DNA from: Halogeometricum rufum | GTDB taxonomy: Archaea; Halobacteriota; Halobacteria; Halobacteriales; Haloferacaceae | Reading direction: 5' to 3' | DNA: 64,000 nucleotides | Assembly: GCF_900112175.1 (NCBI RefSeq) | Contig: NZ_FOYT01000002.1 | Span: 124,001 to 188,000, forward strand | Shown: positions 1 to 9,752 of the stretch, in pieces | Layout of the letters: the number at the start of each line of letters is the position of its first letter | Numbering within the stretch: the first letter of the stretch is position 1 | Notes under the pieces: model-generated | What the model saw: only the letters and a program-made list of their open reading frames with translations | Told to the model about the DNA's origin: nothing | Database searches by the model: none | Translations under genes and position numbers: made by a program

Positions 1-561
1 CGTCGCGTTGCCCAGTTTCGACTTCTGAATCAGGAGGTTCGCCATCGGCTTGCCGACGATGTTCGACCGGCCGACGACGACGACGTCCGCGCCCTCCGTC
101 TCCACGTCGGCCGCGGCGAGGAGTTTCTGGATGCCGTGGGGCGTGCAGGGCTTGAACCGCGGGTGGCCGGCGACGAGGCGGCCGACGTTCTCCGGGTGGA
201 AGCCGTCGACGTCCTTCGCGGGGTCGATGCGGCGGAGTACCTCGCGTTCGTCCACGTGGTCGGGGAGGGGCATCTGCACGAGGATGCCGTGGACCGACGG
301 GTCGGCGTTCAGGTCGTCGATGGTGGCGTACAGGTCGTCTGCGGGGGCCTCGGGGTCTATCTCGTAGTCGCGCGCCTCGATGCCGACTTCCTCGCAGTCG
401 CTGTGCTTCATCGAGACGTACGTCTGACTCGCGGGGTCGTCGCTCATCAGGACGGTGGCGAGACACGGCGTCACGCCCGCGTCGGCGAGAGTGGCTATCC
501 CGTCGGCGAGACCGGCGCGAATCTCGGCGGCGACGGCGTTACCGTCGATTATCTCGGTCAT
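1..561 (-). CDS. folD: Methylenetetrahydrofolate dehydrogenase/cyclohydrolase FolD (3' end cut by the window)
   Basis: Bifunctional cytosolic enzyme of one-carbon metabolism that interconverts methylene-, methenyl- and formyl-tetrahydrofolate using NAD(P). The visible 187 codons begin MTEIIDGNAVAAEIR. They include the catalytic Tyr-x3-Lys segment (QTYVSMK), the family motif KPCTPHGI, and the Rossmann motif GRSNIVGKPMANLL near the window edge. About 100 C-terminal residues lie outside. It is on the same strand as glyA, whose product makes the methylene-THF substrate, with a lipoprotein gene between them. The ATG at 561-559 agrees with usual family N-termini. Confidence 0.95.
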   Translation of the reverse strand, partial: MTEIIDGNAVAAEIRAGLADGIATLADAGVTPCLATVLMSDDPASQTYVSMKHSDCEEVGIEARDYEIDPEAPADDLYATIDDLNADPSVHGILVQMPLPDHVDEREVLRRIDPAKDVDGFHPENVGRLVAGHPRFKPCTPHGIQKLLAAADVETEGADVVVVGRSNIVGKPMANLLIQKSKLGNAT

Positions 562-664
562 GTGTCGAACGCCGCGGTCGGCGCACTTCAATCACGCGGA
601 TTCGTGCATACTTGTCCTCGCTTCCACCTCCCGATACCCATCCCCTTGCACAGAAGAGGTCGTC

Positions 665-1396
665 CTACGGACAGGACGTCGCCAACTCCGCGTTCGCCAC
701 CGGGTCGCGCCCCTGGTAGACGACCACCGTCTCGGCGGTGTCGAGGTTCACGAGGACGACGCTGCCGCCGTAGCCGTGCGTCTGGTCGTGGCCGCGGACG
801 ACGACGCAGGTGACGCCGTCGGGGACGGACATCGTCGCGGAGCGAGTGAACTCGCGCGTCCCGTGGGGGTGGCGCAGTTCCCGGCGGCCCAGTCGGTTCC
901 CGTCGACGTCCTCGACCTGCCACCAGTTCGCGTAGCCGTCCTCGCCGTCGTCGTCGTGGATGAGCGTCACGTCGAAGCGGTACGTCCCGCCGTTCGCCTC
1001 GAACGCCACGTCCACGACGTTCGCCTCGCGCAGGTCGAGTTCCGTCCGGGGCGTCGTCGTCCCGGGCGTCCCCGTCTCCGTCGCGTTCGCCGTCGCCGTC
1101 CGAGGGGTCGTCTCGGAACCCGTCGGTTCCCCCGTCCGCGTCGCGTTCGCCGTCTCGCCGGGCGTTCCCGTCCCGTCCGGCGTCGCCGACTCGGTGGGGG
1201 CGCGCGTGGCCGTCGCCGTCGGCGTCTCGGTGGCCGTCGCGGTTCCGGCGCGCGCCGTCCGGTAGTCCGGACTCGGCGTCCCGCCGGCCTGTCCCGGGTC
1301 GTCGTCGTCCGTCCCGGGCGGCGGGGTGTCAGAACACCCCGACAGACCGAGGAGCGAGAGACCGAGAGCGGCGAGGACGCGTCTACGGGTGCGCAT
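665..1396 (-). CDS. Secreted lipoprotein with Thr-rich stalk, function unknown
   Basis: A 243-residue predicted lipoprotein. It has a basic N-terminus (MRTRRR), a hydrophobic stretch and a lipobox ending LSGC, with Cys21 as the lipidated residue. A long Thr/Ala/Pro-rich low-complexity stalk (about residues 30-130) follows, then a globular C-terminal domain of about 110 residues. The in-frame reading could start further upstream, but only the chosen ATG puts the signal peptide at the start. It lies between glyA and folD on the same strand, probably by position only. I do not recognise the C-terminal domain. The stalk is typical of haloarchaeal surface proteins. Confidence 0.8.
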   Translation of the reverse strand: MRTRRRVLAALGLSLLGLSGCSDTPPPGTDDDDPGQAGGTPSPDYRTARAGTATATETPTATATRAPTESATPDGTGTPGETANATRTGEPTGSETTPRTATANATETGTPGTTTPRTELDLREANVVDVAFEANGGTYRFDVTLIHDDDGEDGYANWWQVEDVDGNRLGRRELRHPHGTREFTRSATMSVPDGVTCVVVRGHDQTHGYGGSVVLVNLDTAETVVVYQGRDPVANAELATSCP

Positions 1397-1520
1397 ATCG
1401 CTAACGTCTCCCCCCGCCAGCAAAAGTCCGGCGTGCGTCGGATTCGCGACTGTTCCGTGCGTGAGCGCGGCCGATGCAGTACGGTGCGGTGAGCGCGGCC
1501 GATACGGTCCGTCCGACCGA

Positions 1521-2768
1521 CTACGGGTACAGCGGGTGTTCGTCGCAGAGTTCCTGCACCCGGTCTGCGACGGCGTCGACGGTCTCCTGATCGTCGTAGT
1601 CGTCGACGACGCGGACGATGAGTTCACCCACTTCGCGGGTCGCCTCCTCGTCGAACCCGCGCGTGGTCAACGCGGCCGTGCCCGCGCGGATACCGCTCGG
1701 GTTGAACGCCGACCGCGTCTCGCCGGGGACGGTGTTCGCGTTGAGGACGATACCCGCCTCCTCGAGGGCCGCCTCGACGTCCTTTCCGGTCGTGTCGGGG
1801 TGGGAGGGCCGCAGGTCCGCGAGGACGAGGTGGTTGTCGGTGCCGCCGGAGACGACTTCGACGCCCTCGTCTTCGAACGTCTCGGCGAGCGCGCGTGCGT
1901 TGGCGACGGTTCGCTCGGCGTACGTCTCGAACTCGGGTTCCAGCGCCTCCTTGAAGCCGACGGCCTTCCCCGCGATGTTGTGCATGAGGGGGCCGCCCTG
2001 CGCGCCGGGGAACACGGCCTTGTCCACGGCGTCGGCGTGTTCCTCGGTGGTCATGATGATGCCGCCGCGACCCGCCCGGATGGTCTTGTGGGTCGACCCG
2101 GTGACGAAGTCGGCGATGCCGACGGGCGAGGGGTGGACGCCCGCGGCCACGAGGCCGGTGATGTGGGCGATGTCGGCGAGGTGGTACGCGTCCACGTCGT
2201 CGGCCACGTTCTGGATGCGCTCCCACTCGACGACGCGCGGGTACGCCGAGTAGCCCGAGACGATGATGTCGGGGTCGAACGACTCGGCCTGGTCGGCGAG
2301 CGACTCGTAGTCGATGTAGCCCGTGTCGGGGTCGACGTGGTACTGTTCGACCTCGTACGTCTGTCCCGTGAAGTTCGCCGGGTGGCCGTGACTCAGGTGG
2401 CCGCCGTGGCTGAGTTCCAGGGAGAGAATCTTGTCGCCGGGGTCGAGCATGGCGAGGTAGACGCCCATGTTCGCCTGCGTGCCCGAGTGCGGCTGGACGT
2501 TGACGTGTTCGGCGCCCCAGAGTTCCTTCGCGCGTTCGACGGCCAGTTCCTCGACTTCGTCGGCGTACTCACAGCCAGCGTAGTAGCGCGACCCGGGGTA
2601 GCCCTCGGCGTACTTGTTGGTGAGCGCGCTCCCCTGCGCCTGCAAGACCGCCTCGCTCACGTGGTTCTCGCTGGCGATCATCGCCAGCGTGTTCCGCTGT
2701 CGTTCCTCCTCGCCTTCGAGGGCGTCGGCCACCGCGGGGTCGACGCCGCGGACGTGGCTGTAGTCCAT
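1521..2768 (-). CDS. glyA: Serine hydroxymethyltransferase
   Basis: PLP-dependent enzyme that converts serine and tetrahydrofolate to glycine and methylene-tetrahydrofolate in the cytosol. The 415-residue length is normal for the family. The PLP-lysine motif GSTHKTIRAGRGG is present, as is the N-terminal motif LAMIASENHVSEAV. A TATA-like element 23-30 nt upstream of the ATG suggests a leaderless transcript. FolD, the next enzyme of the folate one-carbon pathway, is encoded downstream on the same strand. Confidence 0.97.
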   Translation of the reverse strand: MDYSHVRGVDPAVADALEGEEERQRNTLAMIASENHVSEAVLQAQGSALTNKYAEGYPGSRYYAGCEYADEVEELAVERAKELWGAEHVNVQPHSGTQANMGVYLAMLDPGDKILSLELSHGGHLSHGHPANFTGQTYEVEQYHVDPDTGYIDYESLADQAESFDPDIIVSGYSAYPRVVEWERIQNVADDVDAYHLADIAHITGLVAAGVHPSPVGIADFVTGSTHKTIRAGRGGIIMTTEEHADAVDKAVFPGAQGGPLMHNIAGKAVGFKEALEPEFETYAERTVANARALAETFEDEGVEVVSGGTDNHLVLADLRPSHPDTTGKDVEAALEEAGIVLNANTVPGETRSAFNPSGIRAGTAALTTRGFDEEATREVGELIVRVVDDYDDQETVDAVADRVQELCDEHPLYP

Positions 2769-2790
2769 GTCTCACACCCCGTGCGTCTTG

Positions 2791-2798
2791 CCAATAAG
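2791..2798 (-). promoter_or_regulatory. TATA-like box of glyA
   Basis: On the minus strand this reads CTTATTGG. It sits 23-30 nt upstream of the glyA ATG at 2768, the distance expected for an archaeal TATA box driving a leaderless transcript. Identified by eye only. Confidence 0.45.
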
Positions 2799-2964
2799 TG
2801 TGTTCACTTTGGCAGTCGATGCACCGAACTCTATGCACGGTCGTGGCTATCTTCGACGCCATCGACACCGGCGTTCGACACGGGTGGCACAACGGGTCCG
2901 CGCCGGTCCCTTACTGCTTTGGCGACAGACCTATGCCCGACAAAGCCGGTTTTGAGTGTACCTG

Positions 2965-5076
2965 ATGGTCAAGGTGAAGGCGACAGACGCCGGGGTCCGA
3001 GCCGTGGGACCCGGCACCGCTTCTGCCGTCGTCGCCGCCGACGGATGGTCGGCGGGCGACCCCGTACACGACCTACCGCGTGCGACCGTCGACTCGGTCG
3101 GGGGGGAGGCGACGGCGCTCAGACTCCCGCCGGGACTCCTCCGTCTCCGACGACTCGACTCGGGGATCGAACGGGAGCCGACGGCGCCCGCGGAGGGCAC
3201 GGTCCGTCTCCCGGACGCGCCCCACCTGCTCCGCGTCGAGGGCGCTGCCGTCGTCATCGTCCGGTTCGACGGCACCGCGACGCTGACCGACGCGGGCGGC
3301 GCTCCCACCATCTCGTTCCCGGAGCGACGGCGCGTCACCGTCGCCGTCGCCGACCGGGCGGACCGTCCGGAGACGGTCACCGTCCCGCGGACGCCAGAGG
3401 GCGTCGCGACCGCGCTCTCGGCGATGCCCGCCGGCCACCTCACGGCCACGGCCGACCGGTCGCTCCCGGAGATGCGCGCGCAGCCCCCCCGCGTCGAGTT
3501 CGGCGAGGAGGTGTCCGTCCCCGACAGCGTCGTCGCCCGCCGTCCCGACCCGTCCGTCGCCCTCGAACTGCCGCCGAGTCTCGACTACCTCGTCCCGGCC
3601 GCCTCGCTGGCGCACTATCTCGGCGCGGAGGTACGGGTCGCGGACGACGAAGACGCGTCGCCGGCGCTGCGGACGGCGAGCCTCGAACACGAGTTCGACT
3701 CGAACCCCGGCTACCAGACGGGGGTGGCGCACCTCCTCCGCCGGACGTTCCTCCTCGACTGCCTCGTTCGCGGTGCCGGCCCGAACTGCCGCGGCGTCGC
3801 GGAGACGGCGTTGCTGGACGAAGTCGACCTCGACGCCACGTCGCTGTACCGGGCGGACCCCGGTGACCGACTGGACGCCTATCTCGACGTGCCGTTCGAG
3901 GAAATATCCGGCCGACTGCCCGACTGGCACCTGTCGATGTACGTCTCGGCGACCTACGACCAGGTGCGTTCGCTCCCGCACCTCCTGCAGAACGTCCCGA
4001 ACGTGTTCCTGCCCGAGGCGAAACCGCTCGGCACGGACGAACGCCTCTCGCGGTCGCTAGACGACTTCTACCGCGCCGACGCCGCCGCGGACGACTCGGC
4101 TGACGGGTCGGCCGACGACCACGCCCGCGAGGCCGAGGCGTCCCGCGCAGAGACGGGTGACGTTCCCGAGGTGACCCCCGTGAAACCCGTTCTGGGAGCG
4201 GGGCGCGTCCACGGCTGGCTGGCCGACGGCGTCCCCATCGACGTGTTCAAGTCCACGCACCGGGCGTTCGAACACCGGGCTCGCTACCCCGAGGACCCGC
4301 AGTCGCTGTCGGTGGTCGCCGTCCTCAACGACAAGCGGATGGTGGACGAGTACAACGACGCCGCCCAGATATACGAGTCGGGACCGGCCGGCCTCGACAT
4401 CGACGTGACCGTCGAAAAGCGGACGACCCGCGCGGAACTCGCGGACGTGTTCGAGTCACACCACGATTTGGTCCACTACATCGGCCACTGCGACGAGTCG
4501 GGGCTCCGGTGCGTCGACGGCAACCTCGACATCGACGACATCGAGGAGTCGAACGTCGAGACGTTCTTCCTCAACGCGTGCGGCTCCTACTACGAGGGAC
4601 TCGAACTGGTCGAGAAGGGGAGCGTCGCGGGAGCGGTGACGTTCGACAAGGTGCTCGACGGGCACGCCGCCCGCGTCGGGACGACGTTCGTCCGACTCCT
4701 CATCAACGGCTTCAGCCTCGAACGCGCCCTCGCACTCGCCCGCCGTCGCATCATCATGGGCAAAGACTACACCGTCGTCGGCGACGGTACGCACCTCCTC
4801 ACGGAACCCGGCATCCCGGTACCCGCGGTTGGAACCGTCGACGAGAACGACGACGGGACGTACCATCTCGACTACGACACGAACTCCCCCCGCGTCGCCG
4901 GCGGCACCTACGCGCCCCCCTTCTCCGACGACCAGCGTTCCCACCTGCTGGGGACCACTCAGCGCACCGACCTCTCCGCCGCGGATCTGTCGGACTTCCT
5001 CGACCGGACGGATATGCCCATCATCTACGACGGCGACATCCACTGGTCGAGCGACCTCTACCGAGAGTTGACGTAG
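2965..5076 (+). CDS. CHAT-domain (caspase-like) protein
   Basis: A 703-residue protein with a C-terminal CHAT-type cysteine-protease region. The candidate catalytic pair is His508 in VHYIGHCDESG and Cys539 in FFLNACGSYYEG. It is followed by a helical stretch (VRLLINGFSLERALALARR) resembling the end of CHAT domains. The first 350 residues are not recognised. A low-complexity acidic insert lies around residues 370-400. The ATG at 2965 is preferred over a GTG nine bases upstream. CHAT proteins cleave protein targets or regulate cell death and stress in other microbes, but no partner or TPR protein is visible here, so the target is unknown. Confidence 0.75.
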   Translation: MVKVKATDAGVRAVGPGTASAVVAADGWSAGDPVHDLPRATVDSVGGEATALRLPPGLLRLRRLDSGIEREPTAPAEGTVRLPDAPHLLRVEGAAVVIVRFDGTATLTDAGGAPTISFPERRRVTVAVADRADRPETVTVPRTPEGVATALSAMPAGHLTATADRSLPEMRAQPPRVEFGEEVSVPDSVVARRPDPSVALELPPSLDYLVPAASLAHYLGAEVRVADDEDASPALRTASLEHEFDSNPGYQTGVAHLLRRTFLLDCLVRGAGPNCRGVAETALLDEVDLDATSLYRADPGDRLDAYLDVPFEEISGRLPDWHLSMYVSATYDQVRSLPHLLQNVPNVFLPEAKPLGTDERLSRSLDDFYRADAAADDSADGSADDHAREAEASRAETGDVPEVTPVKPVLGAGRVHGWLADGVPIDVFKSTHRAFEHRARYPEDPQSLSVVAVLNDKRMVDEYNDAAQIYESGPAGLDIDVTVEKRTTRAELADVFESHHDLVHYIGHCDESGLRCVDGNLDIDDIEESNVETFFLNACGSYYEGLELVEKGSVAGAVTFDKVLDGHAARVGTTFVRLLINGFSLERALALARRRIIMGKDYTVVGDGTHLLTEPGIPVPAVGTVDENDDGTYHLDYDTNSPRVAGGTYAPPFSDDQRSHLLGTTQRTDLSAADLSDFLDRTDMPIIYDGDIHWSSDLYRELT

Positions 5077-5242
5077 TCGGAACGCACCGCGCCGCCCCCG
5101 AACCGCGTCACGACTGCCGACGGTATGCACTCGGTTCGCACGTGAGATGCAACTGGTATCTTTTCCGAGAGAACCTCGGGTCGCCCCGCCCGGTGATCTT
5201 CATACACGCTCTCAACCCTTTGATTCTGAGGGTCGGCTTGCG

Positions 5243-5257
5243 TTAATATTAAATATT
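5243..5257. promoter_or_regulatory. AT-rich palindromic element upstream of tbsP-like gene
   Basis: TTAATATTAA is a perfect palindrome that runs into a second AATATT, so AATATT occurs twice, 7 nt apart. It lies 22-36 nt upstream of the ATG at 5279. It probably contains the TATA box and could also be an operator, possibly for autoregulation. Both roles are inference from position. Confidence 0.45.
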
Positions 5258-5278
5258 CTCGTTTACCTATCTAACGGC

Positions 5279-6103
5279 ATGACCATCGAATCGAACATGC
5301 TGACGGAGGGCGTGGGAGACATCCTCGACGCAGTTCTGGGTGGGGATACGGACGAGGTGTTGATCGTGGGGCCGACGCGGGACGTCATCCACACACTCGT
5401 CACCGTCGCGTCGAGTCACGAGGGCGACCTGCCGGCGATGAAGATGGTCGCCGACGAATCGCTGCTGAAGGACGTCATGGACGACTTCATCGTCGCCAGT
5501 AACGCGGCTGACCTCGTCGACGCCGGCGCGTTCTCGATGCGGACGGCCGACGAGAGCGCGGAGAACGCGCTTCTCGTCACCGAAGACGCCGTCGTCTCCC
5601 TCGTCACGGCGGGCGACCGAGTGGCGGGTCTCGTGACGACCGACGAGGAGTTCGTGGCCGCCGCCCGCGACACCTACACCACGCAGTGGGAGGAAGCGTC
5701 GGAGTACAAACTCCGCACCCCGCCCATCACGCGGGTCCGGACCAGCCTCGAAGACGAAATCAGTCCCGACGCGCGCACCGACTTCGACTCGGTGCTCTCG
5801 TCGCTCCAGACCGCCCGCGGCGACGGCGACGGACTCGACGAGGTGACCATCAGTCTCCTCGTCGCCGCGAAGAACGAGGTGCTCCTCTACGACATCTCGA
5901 AGTGGGGCGAGGACGTCGGCATCGCCAGCAAGGCCACGTTCTCGCGGACGAAGACGAAACTGGAGGAGATGGGGCTCATCGACACCGAGAAGGTCCCCAT
6001 CGACGTCGGTCGGCCGCGCCTCCGCCTCAAACTGGGCGACGACCGACTCGTCACCTCCGACCCCGACCAACTCGCGGGCGTCGCGCAGAGCCTCCTCGCC
6101 TGA
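5279..6103 (+). CDS. tbsP: TbsP-like transcriptional regulator (DUF5821 family)
   Basis: A 274-residue protein resembling the haloarchaeal TbsP/DUF5821 family; TbsP works with TrmB to control central carbon genes in Haloferax. The N-terminal half contains the family-like stretch KDVMDDFIVASNAADLVDAG. The C-terminal winged-helix region includes VTISLLVAAKNEVLLYDISK and then KATFSRTKTKLEEMGLIDTE. The ATG at 5279 directly follows an AT-rich promoter region; longer in-frame readings start in non-coding DNA. The family call is from memory of sequence features and was not searched. Confidence 0.7.
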   Translation: MTIESNMLTEGVGDILDAVLGGDTDEVLIVGPTRDVIHTLVTVASSHEGDLPAMKMVADESLLKDVMDDFIVASNAADLVDAGAFSMRTADESAENALLVTEDAVVSLVTAGDRVAGLVTTDEEFVAAARDTYTTQWEEASEYKLRTPPITRVRTSLEDEISPDARTDFDSVLSSLQTARGDGDGLDEVTISLLVAAKNEVLLYDISKWGEDVGIASKATFSRTKTKLEEMGLIDTEKVPIDVGRPRLRLKLGDDRLVTSDPDQLAGVAQSLLA

Positions 6104-6188
6104 AGACGGGGCCGGTCACTCGCCGCCGTCGCCGGAGAGTCGGCCGAACCCCCTCGGTTTTTTCTCTCGTTCCGCCGTCGTTGCAGCC

Positions 6189-7898
6189 GTGACTACGCAC
6201 GACATCGCACTCGTCGGGAGCGGTCCGGCCGCCGAAGCCGTCCGCGCCGCCGCCGCGGACTGCGACGCCTCCGTGACCGACGCCGCACCCGAAGACGCGG
6301 GCGACGCGACGCTCGCCGTCGTCGTCGCGCCGGCGGGGGCCACGGCGCCCCACACGGTCGATACGGCCGCCGACCGCCTCGTTGTCGTCGAACTCGGCGG
6401 CGTCGGCGGCGTCTCCGTGCCGGCGTTGGACGCCGCCGTCTCGGTGTTCGCCGGCGGGAGTCGCTACGCCGACCTCTGCACTCGCGTCGCCGCGACGACG
6501 GACGGCGAGGGGTCGCCGTCCGGCGACCGGAGCGCGGTCCGATTCGCCGGCGCACTCGCGGGTCGACGGGCCGTCGCCCTCCTGACCGGCGACGACTCGG
6601 TGGCGGGAACCGTCGCCGAGGTGACGGGAACGGGCGTCGCCACCGAGCGGACGGTGTTGCCCGTCCCGGACGCCGAGACGCGCGACCGGACGGTACGCCG
6701 CGACTCCCGCGAGACCACCGTGGACGACGCGCTCGCCCGTGCGGAACGCGCGCTGGACGAGCGGACGGGTCTCGTCGCGCAGGTGGGCGAGCGCGAGTCG
6801 TTCCCCGTCCCGTACTACCTCGCGCAGACGACCGACACGCGGGGCTTCAGCGACGCCCGCGCCGCCGAGTTCGCCGCCGGGGTCGACCTCGACTGGGACG
6901 CGGCGTTCATGAAAGCGCTCGGGGAGGCGCTCGAACGCTACTGCGCCGGCGTCTACCGCGCCGCGGAGTTCACCGTCGCGCCAGAACGGACGCGCGCCCG
7001 GTCCGTCTCGCCGGCGCGGTTCGTCCGACCGGACTCCTACCGCGCGCCCGACGCCGAGGAGCCGATTCCGTGGGTCGAGGGCGAGCACCTCTCGTCCGGT
7101 GAGTCGGTGTCCGTGCCGGCGGAGTTCGTCCACTATCCGCCGCCGAACACGCGGTACAAGCCCCCCATCACGACCGGACTCGGCCTGGGTAACTCCGGCT
7201 CTGAGGCGCTGCTATCGGGGCTGTACGAGGTGATAGAGCGGGACGCGACGATGCTCGCGTGGTACTCGTCGTTCGACCCGTTGGGACTCGACGTGACCGA
7301 CGACGGGTATCGGGCGCTGACGAAGCGCGCCCGAGCGGAAGGTCTGACGGCGACGCCACTGCTCGTCACGCAGGACGTGGACGTGCCCGTCGTCGCCGTC
7401 GCCGTCCACCGGGACGACGACTGGCCGAAGTTCGCGATGGGGTCGGGCGCGTCGCTGGACCCCGTGGACGCGGCCCGGTCGGCACTCGCCGAGGCGTTAC
7501 AGAACTGGATGGAACTCCGGTCGATGGGGCCGGAACGGGCCGACGCCGAGGAGGGTGCCATCGGCGAGTACGCCGACTTCCCGGCCCCGGCGCGTCGACT
7601 CGTTGACGCCGGCCCGTCGGTGCCGGCCGAGAGCGTCGGTCCCGACTCGGTGCCGACCGGCGAGGCCGAACTCGACGCCGCCGTCGAACGCGCCGCCGAC
7701 GCCGGACTGGACGCGTACGCCGTTCGGACGACGACCGAAGACGTCGCCTCGCTCGGATTCGAGGCCGTCCGCGTGCTGATTCCCGAGGCGCAACCGCTGT
7801 TTCAGGGCGACCCGTTCTTCGGGGAACGCGCGCGGTCGGTGCCCGAGGCGCTCGGGTTCGAGGCGGAGTTGGAACGGCCGTACCACCCGTTCCCGTAG
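6189..7898 (+). CDS. YcaO-domain protein
   Basis: A 569-residue protein whose C-terminal 380 residues are a YcaO domain, the ATP-dependent fold that activates amide backbones (azoline or thioamide formation) or assists S12 methylthiolation. YcaO features are DWDAAFMKALGEALERYC, TTGLGLGNSGSEALLSGLYE with VIERDA, and the proline-ending tail (RPYHPFP). The N-terminal 180 residues are Ala/Asp-rich and resemble a degenerate dinucleotide-binding or accessory domain. It starts at GTG 6189, 85 nt after the tbsP-like gene. No precursor peptide or partner dehydrogenase is adjacent, so the substrate is unknown; ribosomal protein or methyl-CoM-reductase-type targets are only analogies. Confidence 0.85.
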   Translation: MTTHDIALVGSGPAAEAVRAAAADCDASVTDAAPEDAGDATLAVVVAPAGATAPHTVDTAADRLVVVELGGVGGVSVPALDAAVSVFAGGSRYADLCTRVAATTDGEGSPSGDRSAVRFAGALAGRRAVALLTGDDSVAGTVAEVTGTGVATERTVLPVPDAETRDRTVRRDSRETTVDDALARAERALDERTGLVAQVGERESFPVPYYLAQTTDTRGFSDARAAEFAAGVDLDWDAAFMKALGEALERYCAGVYRAAEFTVAPERTRARSVSPARFVRPDSYRAPDAEEPIPWVEGEHLSSGESVSVPAEFVHYPPPNTRYKPPITTGLGLGNSGSEALLSGLYEVIERDATMLAWYSSFDPLGLDVTDDGYRALTKRARAEGLTATPLLVTQDVDVPVVAVAVHRDDDWPKFAMGSGASLDPVDAARSALAEALQNWMELRSMGPERADAEEGAIGEYADFPAPARRLVDAGPSVPAESVGPDSVPTGEAELDAAVERAADAGLDAYAVRTTTEDVASLGFEAVRVLIPEAQPLFQGDPFFGERARSVPEALGFEAELERPYHPFP

Positions 7899-8053
7899 GG
7901 CGAACAGCCGACACTCGCGCCGCGCCGCCGTCCGCGACGATGCCCGCCCGCACGACGCCGTGTCGGACTCCCGCGTCTCGTCGTGCGGTGACGTTCGGGG
8001 GATGGTGACGCTGGTTCCGTCTTCGGATAAAAAGGTGAGTCCGGAACGGCCGT

Positions 8054-8203
8054 TCAGACGATTCGGCGCGTCAGGAATATCAGGACGCCGAGCACCAGCA
8101 GTCCGGCCCCCCAGTAGACGGAGGGGTACGGGAGGTACGCGAGGAGGAACGTGACGAGGCCGGACGTGATGAGCGACCAACCGAGGGTCGTGCGATAACT
8201 CAT
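8054..8203 (-). CDS. Small two-helix membrane protein
   Basis: A 49-residue protein starting MSYRTTLGW, with two hydrophobic segments (about residues 8-24 and 29-45) joined by a YPSVYW turn and ending in basic TRRIV. The ATG at 8203 is chosen because the in-frame upstream extension is Arg/Ser-rich and not protein-like. The 245 nt upstream contain an AT-rich stretch (about 8383-8411) that may hold its promoter or the DUF63 gene's terminator. Function unknown. Confidence 0.6.
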   Translation of the reverse strand: MSYRTTLGWSLITSGLVTFLLAYLPYPSVYWGAGLLVLGVLIFLTRRIV

Positions 8204-8448
8204 ACGAACGCCGTCGAAGGCCCGGTGGAAGAAACTACTCGCCGACCGCCGAGAACGTGCCACCGCCTACAGAGGCGCGCGTTCGGGACGACGGACGCGA
8301 AGACTGGAGGGGGAGCGAGAAGACATGGTTGAGGGATGCGACGCCCCTCCGTTCAGAGGGACGGCCTGCACACTAATATGCGAACGGGCTAAGTTGTTTA
8401 ATTTAATCTAGATTGCCCGAGTTCGGGGACGGACGGCGTCCGGGCGTC

Positions 8449-9588
8449 TCAGACGCCGAACGTCGCTCGGAGCATGTCGCGCGTCCCCGGGCCGAGGCCG
8501 ACGGCTAAGACGGCGACCAGGAGCAGCATCGTGTAGCGCGGACTCTCCTCGAAGATGCCCTCCTCGAACACCCAGACGACGAACGTCGCGGCGACGAGTT
8601 TGACGAGGAGGAACGGCCAGGCGTCACCGGTCACGGCGAGGACGGACGGCGGGAGCGTGTTCGCCGTGAAGTCCACGACGAACTGGTTGACCGGGTGTTT
8701 CGGGACGAGGTTCGGCCCCGCGCCGAGGGCGGTCATCCAGTCGAGGCCGACGACGTTCGCCACGCCGTCGACGGCGTGGCCCCAGAGGATGACGAACCCG
8801 ATGGTCTCGGTACCGGAGTTTATCTCGGGCGCGAACCGCTCGATGAGCCACCACGTCGCCGCCGCGGCCAGCGTCGCGCCGACGAGCATCACGAGGAGCA
8901 CCTGCGGGTAGAACTCCACGCCGTCGGCACCGGTGAACGCGAGCCAGAACAGGTAGCCGACGGTGACGACGAGGACGACGACGCCGATGCCGAACAGCGG
9001 TCGTTCGTACGACCGGGTCACCTCGAACTGTTCGAGGCTGACGGCGACGACGACGGCGCCGAGCGTGATGAGGAAGACGGTGAAGTAGATGATGGGGCTG
9101 ATGACGAGCGCGTTCCACGGGTAGCTGATGAGGGCCTCCGTGGCGCCGGGCGTGTCGTTGGCGTCCTCGACGACGCGGAGCGCCCCCCCGAAGAACATGT
9201 ACGGGAGCAGCGCGTAGAAGAAGCTCCGGTCGGTGCCGACGTCGAGGCGGCGCATGAGGAACACGACGCCGATGAGGGCGAACAGCAGCGTCACCATGTA
9301 GCCGACTTCGGAGACGAGCGTGTAGCCGGGATACGCGACGGGTTCGGCGGCCGCCGCACACGCGCTCGCGCTGTCGAGATACTGCGTGGCGCCGCCGGCG
9401 CGCGTGGCGCAGACGGCGGAGTTCGCGTCGGCCTGGACGGGCCCCCAGAAGTAGTGCCAGATGAACCGGTCGTAGACGAGTCTCGGGAAGGCGAGCGAAC
9501 CGCCGACGAGGGCGACGAGTGCGACGACGAACGCGCCGCCCCACAGTCGTTCGGGGTCGACGCCGACCCGCTCTGCAACCGTAGCCAT
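8449..9588 (-). CDS. DUF63 family multi-pass membrane protein
   Basis: A 379-residue integral membrane protein with roughly eight hydrophobic helices, resembling the archaeal DUF63 family. Recognisable stretches are [15 protein letters not shown] near the N-terminus, [20 protein letters not shown], and [18 protein letters not shown]. Acidic and aromatic residues lie between the helices. The family function is unknown to me. The start at 9588 (MATVAERV) is where protein-like sequence begins; the upstream in-frame extension is Arg-rich shadow. It is transcribed towards the small membrane protein at 8054-8203. Confidence 0.85.
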   Translation of the reverse strand: MATVAERVGVDPERLWGGAFVVALVALVGGSLAFPRLVYDRFIWHYFWGPVQADANSAVCATRAGGATQYLDSASACAAAAEPVAYPGYTLVSEVGYMVTLLFALIGVVFLMRRLDVGTDRSFFYALLPYMFFGGALRVVEDANDTPGATEALISYPWNALVISPIIYFTVFLITLGAVVVAVSLEQFEVTRSYERPLFGIGVVVLVVTVGYLFWLAFTGADGVEFYPQVLLVMLVGATLAAAATWWLIERFAPEINSGTETIGFVILWGHAVDGVANVVGLDWMTALGAGPNLVPKHPVNQFVVDFTANTLPPSVLAVTGDAWPFLLVKLVAATFVVWVFEEGIFEESPRYTMLLLVAVLAVGLGPGTRDMLRATFGV

Positions 9589-9752
9589 ACCCGAAACCCC
9601 GGCGGCGTGGGTGTTGAGGATTCCGGTCTCTCGCACGCGTCGCGCACGGTGCCGTCTGAGCGGTCGACGCCGTGAACGGCCGCCGAGGGGGCGAGAGAAC
9701 GAGAACGGGAACGAGTGACGGAGAGACGGGCCGCGCGGCGATTCGGCGCGCG

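Noticed and set aside
1326..3866. Long plus-strand open frame (846 codons) overlapping glyA and the CHAT gene
   Set aside because: It is antisense to glyA and out of frame with the CHAT gene; the translation is Arg/Val/Asp-rich shadow sequence typical of GC-rich DNA.
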